From NCBI GenBank assembly GCA_036571765.1, contig BROE01000023.1, positions 2,176,688-2,240,687 on the forward strand: 64,000 nucleotides of DNA, written 5' to 3'. Numbering within the stretch: position 1 is the stretch's first letter; each line of letters opens with the position of its first letter. This stretch comes from Plecoglossus altivelis (taxonomy: Eukaryota > Chordata > Actinopteri > Osmeriformes > Plecoglossidae). Position numbers and translations under genes: made by a program. Of the stretch, positions 26,901 through 38,083 are shown piece after piece. The notes beneath the pieces were generated by a model. That model was not told the DNA's origin, did no database searches, and saw nothing but the letters and a program-made list of their open reading frames with translations.

Positions 26901-29900
26901 CGTATTTATTGAGAGCTAGTTTCAGACCCCCAATAGCTCCCCATCCCTGTAAGATGAAGTGTTTCCTGGAGAGAAACTGAATGCTCCAGCGACGATACCA
27001 CTCCAGCTACATCAGCTCCCTGGTTACGCCCTACAAGTAGAGCACTTTCACCGCTTTAATCGCTTTCACCGGAAACCAAATAAAGCAAGAAGTACTTATT
27101 GTGCTAATAGCAATGTGGAAAAATAGTTTAAAAATGAAAGTGTTTGAGGGAAGGGAAATGATTCAGATTGCAGTGTTAAATTACCAGCAATTTCCTTTCA
27201 AAAGATTGCATTTGTAGAGGTGATATGCATTCAAATGACATGAGCCATTTGAGAGACTGATTGATTGCAGTTGGTCAATTGACGCGCCTTTCAGGACCAT
27301 ATAAAGACATCTCATTGACTGTGTTTGAAGGAGAGAGAAACTGCTATGATCAACTCAGCAGCATGTCAATTACCCAACTAAAGGAACAACTAAAAAGAAA
27401 TGCTAATTGCCCTTACAAAAGTTCAACGTGTTTTGTGCTGTCGACGCATGTGCTGCAAAAAGACCTGTTAGAACTTTGTGACATTATGTGGCAGCCAGCT
27501 AGCAAATCAACACTTTACAAGAATGTTACGTTGTTTAACTACCATGCTTCTAAAACTGCATTTGTTGACTAGATCGCAACACCTATAGTCAACTTGTACT
27601 TGTACTAAGTACTTGGACTGTATTAAGAGTTAGCAATCTAGTTTATTTTCTACAAAAATATAGGATGACACAGTATGGAGAAGGGGTTTAAGGGATAAGT
27701 GAATTTTGTAAACAGGCAGTTGCCCCAAAAGAAGATCAACATTCTTGTCCACAAAACCCAACCTCTTCCATACATAATCATACTTGTGTATTACTACTGT
27801 TAAACTGCAAAGAAATGTAGCTATGTAGTTACAAGGTTTTTAAAATAATGTCAATGAAAGTGTTGCCGCTCATGCTAAATTGTTGTGTTCTGATTTATTC
27901 AATATTAAGGGCTACATGTGCTGGAGAGCAATTGGTTTGATACTTCAAACACACTTTCTGCAATAATTCATAATAATTTCTAAGAATTATTTCCCAAACA
28001 ATAGTTCTATACTGAAAAGTATTTATGCCTGTTTAATTGCAGAAATTCTATCTTTACCTTTATAATGTTGCCGCCACATTAATTCTTCACTCGCTTAATA
28101 TAAAACACGCACACATATCTCTACATATATTTAGTATTTAGTAACATGTGTGAAGGTTGTGCAACAGGGAGTGTAACACAGATGTAGGGATCAAGGTCAA
28201 CACAACAGGTTGTTATCAAGACCAAGGTCAACAAAAAAACATAACGCACTAAATGGGGAGGATTGAGGGGGCAGGGACGGGGGGACAACACTCCAAAAAT
28301 ACATTCTACTTTGTGAGTGTAAGCTACATCTTACCAGTGCCACTCCACAATAACACATCCATCATAATAACGGTAGCTAAAGTGCGAAGGAAAAAAAAAA
28401 GATGAAAGCATGGAGAAGATGTTATACAAAAACACAAGAGAAAAGCATTGCATGCAGAAATCCTCAAAAAGAACAATAATGGTAACAGGCAGCAAGTAGC
28501 ATTCACGAGAAAACAAAGTGAGATGATGAAATAATAACATAAAGAATGACATCAAACGATAAGACAAACCAGAAATAGCAGACAGATGAAGAAAGAAAAG
28601 TCACGCCTATTTATGACCAATCATGAGAAAGTTTAAAACTGTTTCCCTCAAAGTCTCAAGTAGCTTGGCTTGTTGACAATAAAACATTCCTCTTCCCAAA
28701 CCAATAATTTTCCACAAGCTTCTGAATTGAGAAAAAGAAATGTACATTTAAAATTTATTCACAGTTCTTGTTGCCCATTTAGATGTCTACTGAATGTGCA
28801 GTTCATTATGTAAAATAGGATCTTAGTGTATCAATCAGAGTGGAGGTCTTGATCATTGCAGAGAAGATGGTGTATGTCTTTCATCTGTATATAAAGAGAA
28901 CCTCAAGACCTTCAAGGGTTCAAGGTCTTCTGTGTTGTGATCTTTGTGACCAGAAATCTTTAGATCTTGACTTGGATTCACTATGCGAGGAGTGTGAGAT
29001 AAATGATGTAATAGACAGAACGAAAAACCAGTCGATACTTTTCTACAGAAAAAACAACGGAGGAACTAAACCTTGTATAAAGGCACTGAACTTGGTTAGG
29101 ATGCAAAATAGAACAACCATTGACAGGCTATATAACTTCAATGACTATTAAGAGGTTAGATAATCCTTTGAAAATGATAACCTTCAAAAAAATAACTAGC
29201 ATTCATCCGCTTTCAATATCATTGTAAAACCTACGTCTCGGTACGGCAATAGGAAAAAAATAAGAAAAAAAAGATTGATTTCAAGGGCCCATAACACATT
29301 ACTACTGTAGCTTAACAGATTCCAAGTTTGCACGTTTCTTAGACCATGGATTTGAAAACAACAACAGAGGCTTGATGTAGAGGGATGACGTCGGCCGTGG
29401 CAAATACAGATAGGACAGCAGGCCTTTGGACAGGAAGCTGCCTGGCTGGCATCCGTTCTGACCGCCTTCCTCTCAGCGGTAGATTACCACTCAGGGAGGG
29501 GTGTCACTTGGAGTGCAAAGAGCCTGCATCTTGTGGAGCGCTGGTCCTGGGGCGGGCTTGAAGTGCACATTCTAGAAACTAGAAGGAGCGTGCACAGTGC
29601 TAGTGTGTCTGTGACTGTACTGTGTGAGGGAACCATGCAGGTGACTTGTAAACCGTTTAGGGTAAACCAACATGACTCAGGCACCAGTTGATATATTAGG
29701 CCAGTGAGAGAGTGAGAGAGAGAGAAAGAAAGAGACACAGAGAGAGAGAAAGAGAGAGAGCTCAGAGCAGCTAGCATTGCTATCATAAAATATCAGCATG
29801 TAACCAGTGCCTTCAAGGCAGACATGAGGAACACAGAGAAGCCCATTCCACCCTTGGGGATGGCAGACTGAGGTAGCAAAACCGGATTCTCCTCCTCTCC

Positions 29901-32900
29901 TCTGACATAAACCTACAGTACCTGCCGGAATGTCATTGCTAGGTCAGACTCATGCGGTGTCATTGTCAGAACTAAAGCCTCAAACTGAGACAGCTACAAA
30001 CCCTTTCATGCACCTTCACTGTACTTTGAATTCTTACATTTTTTTTCACCTAACAAAAAAAGTACTCAGTGCCTGTCAGTGAGTTTTGTTTGATTATGTA
30101 CATGAATCCCTTTATTATTTGGATAACACTTAATTTCCACAAATTAGTTGAACAAATTAAAGTAAATGGATACGGATGATGTTTCTATTTTCAACATCGT
30201 GCCTTATGAGCCACACTGGCAATAAATCGCGGCTTCATATTGTTAGCTGCACTTTCCCAACCCAACACACACATGCCTGCGAGCGCACACATACACACCA
30301 CATACACACCATATGAATATTCGAAAACATGTTGACAAAACCAATGACACAACTTCTCTCTGCCAAATTAGCTTGTTGGCCTTTTCTGTCTGAGACAAGC
30401 CTGCACGTCAGACGATGACAGGTGCCAGGCAGAGCGCCATCCTGTTTGAACCCCACCAATGCAACTGTTGGCGATGAGAGTCACACACACACACACCTCC
30501 ACTGCCCCCCCCCCCCCCCCCCCCACCCACCCACACCCCACAAACCCCTCCACCAACACAGTAAAGTCCCAAGCTAAAATGCATTTTAAGAAGCACTCCG
30601 AAATTAGCTGTTTCTCACAGAGGCTGATAATTTCTGCTTTCCTCTTTGGTGGATCAATCAAGTCCATTATTAGTCGAAACTGGTTCACTTTAAAAAGATG
30701 CACACCATAACCCAGATTCAAGTGATAAAGGCTACCCCGGAGTTAAACAATATGACTTATTTCCTCAGTGGAATCTTAATACAACTAAGTGTGTCGTAAC
30801 ACCTCATAAAGCACTTTCACACCTGCTCTGCAGAGTGTGAACCATTACCTAATGCAAACTTTACAAAGTTCTTTCTAAGCATCTACAAGTTATTTCATCC
30901 AATTAGTGGTCCTCCTGAAAGTCCCTAGTGTTCTTACTTGATGTTGTCCAGACAACCAGAGTCTGGTTTCAAAATGGCGGTGTGGTGGAACATCTTGTAA
31001 AGCGCGATTCCCAAGAAGATCACGTTGAGCTGTAGAGATGGTGAAGAGAGAAGGAGGTATATAGAGGACATGTTAGTTGTTTGCCTCCTAGTCATTTTAC
31101 TAACAAACCTAGACAAACTACAGTGAATACCTACTGAATCTGGACAAGGGTTCAGTCCCTTTGCAAAACGGACAGCAAAATCACATTCATGTTCTCTCAA
31201 AGCCTGTCAAGCTGTACTTAAAGCACTGCAGGATAGTACATGCAGCAGGTCTGTCTGCTTGCAATCGTTTAAAAGAAAATTCTGAACAGTGTTTTAGCCA
31301 AAGAGCAGATCACTGCAATGTCCTTGTTCTGCATGGGTTGGCTACATGGGAGGCAGTCGTACTGGTAAGTTTTAAGGACTGTGTCGAGATGAAGTCATGG
31401 TCCCTAGAAAATGGTGCCAATTAGCATGCTAACCACAATTATGCAGCACTGCAAAGTGATATCCAGTTAATTGAGATGGTGTTTGAATCAGCAAGTCATT
31501 TTGATCCCACTTTGACTCCTGGGGGAGGGACTTTGTTCCAAAATGCAGGCAACCTTTTTTAGAGGACGCAGTTTTGTTTAGTTGTTTCAGTGAGAGAGGA
31601 AAGGGGAGAGAGAGGAGCGAGAGAGAGAGTGAGACGGAGAGAGAGTGAGTCATGAGCTTGGAGGGGAAAGTGTATTGTTAAAGATTACTCAAAACTAGAG
31701 CATGAAAGTGCATTATGCATGTTTGGATTTTTTTTTAAGGATCTAAGTCTAGCCTCTGTGCTTGTATGTGTGAGCTGTGTGTAAAAGGACTGTGTCAGTG
31801 AGTGTGTGTGCCTTTCAGCATTAATGACATGACTGTGAGCTCAGAGAGTCTGCTGGGGACGTGGGCGTGCGTCTGTATCAGGATGCACAAATGTGCCTCA
31901 GAGATAGAGAAGGTGTCGCTTACACAGGAGTCCGACGGAAAGGGACAAAATCAATCATAATCTCTGGGTGCATCACGCGGAGACGGAATACTAATACCTC
32001 CTCTCACTCTATTGCTCTCTCTCTCTCTGTCTGTCTCTCTCTTTCTCTGTCTCTTCCTTTCTGTGTCTTTCTCTCTTTGTCTCTCTCTTTCTCTGTCTCT
32101 TTCTTTATTTGCCTCTCTCTCACTGTCATCTCCCTGTCATCTCAGACATCTCAGTCATTCGTGCAGCCAAGCTCCTAACCGCAGTATTTCACAGTCTCGT
32201 CCACTTTCCTCTCCAAACGCGTCCGCCATGACTTCCCACACTCCCGACTTCCACCCAGTAGGAGAGGGAGAGGAGGACCGAAAGCTCTCCACGGGCCATT
32301 TAAGCACTGGCCCCGGGGCTAAGCAGGGTTAATGAGCATGTGTGTGTGTGTGTGTGTGTGTGTTTATAGGGAAAGTGTGCTTTACCATAATTATCAAGGT
32401 TGCAGGTCCTATGAAGCTCCAGATGAAGTATGTGTCCAGTCGGAGCCAGCACCTGCAAGGGGGAGGGGGTAGGGGGTAAGAGGGCAGGGGAGTGTGTTTG
32501 GGGGTGGGGGGGGGGCAACAAGGAGGTGAGAGACAGGTGAGGGGGGGAAAGCATTTGGATGTAGGGCGTGGGGGAGAGGGAGGGAGGGGGAGAGGAAGAT
32601 TGAAAAGCGTGAGGTTAAGGTTTTAGAGTCCAACTCGCAGGGTATACATCACCTTGGAGACGAGTGGCAGAGAGAAATGGACACTTCAAAATACACGCTG
32701 TGAGGGAAGGCAGTGGAAAAACGATGAGCCTTGCCCGAGAATTTATAAGGTGGGATTTGGTGGAAATTCAGTGTCATTGACAGCAATGCTGATGGCCCTC
32801 AGTAGTTACAATAGTTCAGCTGGAGGTTGGAGATAAGGGAATGGTCCGTGTCCAAAAATCGACTTTTGTAGGCTGATGAAGGCATCAGGGTCAGTTCCAT

Positions 32901-35900
32901 TTCAAACTGCCAAGCTCCCAAAGCATAAAGTCCTCTCAGAAAACAATAGGTGAGAATGGGTCACTTATCCCATTTTCAAATACAGCTGTAGTGGTTTGTG
33001 GAGTTGAATAATAAACTGGAAGTTGACCCCAAGCCTGACACACACATTCAAGTGCAAACTGGAGAGGGAGAATAGCTATCAAAACATCAGGGTGCATATT
33101 CTAGCCTTATTCCTACACGATACAGGTCAGTCATGCTTTCGACTTCGATTTTGTTGATTGGAACAGGATGAACTGACACCGACCGCTCGAGGTGGTTACG
33201 GTTGAGAAACGAGGATGAATGCCTTTCAAAAAAGAATTACGTTGATTCACGACCTGAAGCGTAAATTATTAATCATTTAATCTCCGGGGCACCAGGAGCA
33301 AGAACACCTTTGCCACAGGAAAATTCCAGTTATTCCCCATCAGGCTTGACAGCAAGACAAAATAGAAGTGGCAGGAAATAAACAGTCATTCAATGGCATT
33401 TTAAAACAGATTGAGGTGTGCTAGACTAAGGGCACATTGTTGGGGACAGCGGAGGAAAGTGACACTAATATTTCAATACTTTTTGGGAGGCGAATTGTCT
33501 TTTCCAGTGTTGATAGAACAAATACTGTTATACTATATTTCCAAGACTCCAGAGAGGAGAGGGATACAATCAATTGAGGGTATTGCTTTCTAAATGACCC
33601 ATATAGAATTTGTGTGATGTTTCAAATGGATATTGTTCCTATTTCTTTCCTTGCACCTACGTTTCATTCTCCAACTGACAGGTTCAAGGGGGTGAAGTCT
33701 GTTACAACCAAGCCACTCTTTCTTGCTTTGGAAGTGCCGCATGAAAAGAGGACACTGCTTTTATACGAGAACACATATAAAGCAACAACAAACAGTATGT
33801 CTTCCTTCAGTGGTACTAGGTACCTGACACTGCCACCCTCTCCCTTCGCTGGTTTAGGAAGCTATATGCGCACACATACACAGACATACACTCACACAGA
33901 AATGCAACCGCTACGGTCTCATCCAAGGCGTCTTAAACAGTCGTTATAAATTATACTGAAAACCCTATTGTCTCTCTTCTTCCCTCTCCCTTCCCCTCCC
34001 CCTTCGCACACCCCTCTGCAGTCATGTCAGCATTTGGCTCTTTCAGCAGATCTATTTTCCGCGCGCGTCTTCTATGACAAGTGGAATTTGCATGAGCCCT
34101 GCTCACTTCCACTCTGGTGGAGCGGCGCAGGATCGAAACAACTGCACCTTCTCTTCTCATCCACAGTTTTTTCTCTCTGTTTTTCTTCGGGGGAAGGGGG
34201 GGGGTGTCGTCCTCCCGTCTCTCTCTCTCTCTCCCCGAGTACCTGCGCGTCCTGGAGCTGATGTGCGTCGAAGTGACACGTTCGTTTAGCTCATGAGAGC
34301 TGCTTGGGAGACAGGAGAAGCTGTGTGGAGCTGGAGAGGTTTCGAAGGGAGCCGTGAGTGAAGTTTTTATTTGTGTTCAGCTGGAGGACCCCCCCCCAGG
34401 TGTAAGTGACATGCTCTGGAGAGGGAGGTTGGTGGAAACCCTGGGGTGGAGGTACTGGATGGGAAGCTTTCTATCCCCTTCATGTTTGATTTAGTATCCC
34501 TAGAGTGTCACACGGGTAGGGTTTGCATATTTGGGAACAGCTTGTCGGTTTCATTCCTCAAGTCAAGAGCAACTGGGCCCAGGAATGGCAAGTGTTAAGG
34601 CTAGAAATGTTTTTTTCAAACTGCATTCAACTGCACTTGACCAAGGTCTAGAGGTTTAGATTAATAACAGGCCAATAAGAGGTCAGACTTGTAATGAAAA
34701 GATTCAAATGGATAAGTTAATCTACTCATGACCCTGAGAATGAGACAACGACCAAAGGCCTGTCCATTCTGATGTGAGTGGAAGACTCATGGAATCTCCC
34801 TGTACATAACCCCATATTCAGAAAACAGATGTTTATTAATGCGACGTAAAAACACCAAGTAAATACTTTTCACTGGGAACATAATTTGCTCCAAGGATGA
34901 AAATGGAAGGGCGCGCCAGTTGAAAGCCTCCTTCAGGGGAATGGGGGCATGCAAACACAACACAATGTCCTCTTTTATCCTTCTGTTGACTTGTACTGTG
35001 ACTAAGCGGAATTGAGGTGGGCATTTTGTTCTCCGAAAAATAAGGCCATTACCAGTGTTCTTCTCGTTGGAGGGGAAATCGTACTGCATGCTATCGATCA
35101 AGCCGTTTGTGTCGAGTCTGAGCTGAGCCTAGTGACGGTGCAAGGCCTGTTCCTCCCCCTAGTCTCAAAGCGTGTCACACGGTGTCGCGCCCCCCATCTC
35201 TCACGGCTGTGTGTAATTGTTCCACCGGTGACTGGGTTTTAATTATTCAGATGATGCTGTGGCTGAGGCAGTGGCAACTATCCTCTCATCCATCACCAAG
35301 AAGTAAGACTCCCGCAATCACCAAACACACCCTCTGTTGTGTGTGTGTGCGTGCGTGCACATGCACGCTCGTCTGTGTGTACGCGCCGCAGGCACATGCG
35401 CACTCCTGTGTTTGTGCATGTGCAGTTGTGTGTGTGGGTGCCGCTCGCATGCGCGTGTGTATTTGCCTGTGTGCGAATGCTCGCATATGTGACATGTATG
35501 ATAAACATCTCAGAAGCAAACTGCTGATGCTGGTTTTCATTATCCCCATATTGGGTACAGATTTACCCAGGGAGGAGAGGAGGAGGGAGGGGTTGGGGTG
35601 GAAGGGCTGCATGGCATTATGAGAGAGCCTGGGTTCATATTTCAGAGGACGGCGCTGGAGCAATGGGAACAATCTCTGGAATATCTGCTGTGAGAAACAA
35701 AGGAATGTAAAAAGATTACTGTCTCTCTCTCTCTCTCTCTCTCTCGTTCTCTCTCTCTGCCTTCTTAAGCATCTTTTCTTTCTCTTTTCTATCTCTCCAG
35801 CATTTTCTCCCTTCACTCTCTCCTCTCGAAAGCTTTCTCTCATCTTATTGCTTCTCCCTCTTTTTATTCTCTCTCTCTCTCCTTCCCTCTCTTCCTGTCT

Positions 35901-38033
35901 TTCTCTGACTTGTGCTTTGTCCTTACAAATCTCTTCATCTCTTTCTCCACTGCTCTAACTCCTCACAGTCATTTGGGAGCAGGAGGCTGGAGTGTAAACC
36001 AGAACGTCTTGCCATTCACACACTGAGCGAACCTCCCTGCACTTGCCATCGTTCACTGTCAGAACAATGTGAGTTCTGCACAAACACAGCTTGGGAGTAG
36101 AGTCATCACGAACGGTAGGTATTGGACCACCACCAAAGATGCTGATGGAGTGCCAACCACCGTGAACTGCTGCCAAGCCAGAATCAGCGTTCAACGAGAT
36201 ATGCAATATCTTGTGTCTGACCATCGACCGAATTCGCTTCGCTGAAAAGAAAACGACCTACAAAAACCTGGCGTACTATGTATGTATTGGGGAATGTCCA
36301 TGGTCTGGAAATGTGCTCGCCGCAGGTCACTGTAGATCATTCACCCTGAGTCGTCATGATAGTAACAAGCCCAGTCGTAAACTACTTGTCTATTTTAGAG
36401 TCCATGTAAACAAGCAGAATGGCGGAACAGTATGCCACAGTGTCGACCAGACGGCACAGAAACTACACTCCCAGCAGGCCTTTCTGCTCTGACTGGATAA
36501 CCTCCATATTGGATGCATTGTAAAACAAACATGCATCCCAGTCAACGTGGTGGACTCATTTTTGTGTACACCGACATTTATCTAGTCATCGCTATATATA
36601 TATATATATTACATTTCGGCGGCGTGTTATCCCCAGCACTCACACTCGGTCGGTGCCGTAGCTCCGGTAGTCGACGGCGGCCGACACGGCCACGATCAGG
36701 GCAGGCACACCGTAGCCCACCAGGTAGAAGTAGCGGCGACGCGAGTGCTCGCTCTCGAACACCTCCACCAGCAGGATGTAGAGCTGCACGCCCTCCAGGA
36801 ACATCCAGGTGAACGCCGCCAGGAAGAAGAAGTGGAGCAGGGCAGCGAACACTGCACAGGCGATCTGGGGGGAGGGAGGGGAGGGGGGGGGGCAAATGAA
36901 GGGAGGAAGGGGGGGAGGGTGGAGGGAGGAAAAGGGAAAAGGAACCGATGAACGGAAAGGATTTGAGGACAGTAGGGGGAGAGAGAGAGAGAGAGAGAGA
37001 GAGAACAAACATCAGAGGATGTTTGTGTGCAACTGCTGCTGCCACGACACACACACAATCAGATATGCATTTTAATTACATACGATCCCTCTCAGTCACA
37101 CTAGGCAGGGTGCATGTGGACCTCATGTAAAATAAACAATTGAGGTTGACAGTGTAGAAAGTTGTTTATAGAATTGGATGATAAATATATATATTTGTAT
37201 GTATTTTATTATACACTGTATACAGTGAATATTTTGTAGGCACATACTGTAATGTTTGATACTGACACTGATCAATTGGCACAATATTATGCCGATATTG
37301 GCACAATTGGTCATGCAGTAGCTGCTGTCTTGTTTACTGAATCACTTACATTTAAATTGATTTCATTCATCGCCAGTAAGTTGGTTGGTTGGGCATGAAC
37401 AACAGGTGATCTATTAAGTACCTAATGAATGAAAGCCATCGTGCTAGAGCACAACTCAACCTAAAACTCTAAGCACAAATGAATCTGCATAATGGGGTTT
37501 CTATTGAATTTGGCTGCGGCGTGTACATGTGTGTGTGTGTGTGTGTGTGTTTGTGTGTGTGATCAATTTTGCTTATAAGCAAAGATAAAGGCAATTTTGG
37601 CTCTGGTCAGTACTGCATACTTTTTTTGCCTTTTAATCTCTTTGCCTCCCTCCCTCTCTACTTCTTTCTTTCACCTCTTACACAGCCACACACACACACA
37701 CACACACACTAAATGTTGGTAATGAGTAGCCCGTGGGCATGACTTCACCTGGAACAGTCTCTTAGCTCTTTAGTGGCACACCCAGCCCAAACCATGCCCA
37801 TTAAGTAGGGGGTGATCTTATTGATTTGCTAATCCAGATTATCTGATGTATTTAGAGATCAGTCAGGTGCACTACACTGCACCAGGCTGGAGGTCTGGCG
37901 GGGGGTCGAGGCGGGCCGAGGCAGACAAGAAGGGCAGTTTGCTGTCTGTGTGTGTGTTAGGATGAAAGTGAAGGGGTCTCAGTGTGAGGAAGGTTTAGTT
38001 GATGCGTTTGCGACTGTCAGTGTGTTTTCTGTT

Positions 38034-38083
<50 letters not shown>

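Larger units (their letters stand above)
24629..30937 (-). other. adgrl3 intron, 6,309 nt, with optional loop-3 exons
   Basis: It contains the 27-nt microexon, the candidate 42-nt exon, a MITE-like element (26689-26830), a G-run cluster (26317-26352), GA-rich sequence (29702-29760) and a CA repeat near 20 Cs (30482-30524). The remainder shows nothing I can name. Confidence 0.6.

Noticed and set aside
28840..29151. 103-codon plus-strand frame with two C-x2-C pairs
   Set aside because: The cysteine pairs resemble a zinc ribbon, but the rest is AT-rich and low in family features, and it is antisense in an intron. Chance is more likely.
35182..35843. Cys/His-rich frames on both strands
   Set aside because: They are translations of GT/GC and CT simple repeats.
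36460..36485. ZNF143-like motif (actacactcccagcaggc)
   Set aside because: It is only a partial match to the consensus and lies without other promoter features.
36644..36646. Alternative donor two bases upstream at the TM3-TM4 exon
   Set aside because: It would leave the valine codon incomplete, and gtgtga is a weaker donor than gtgagt.
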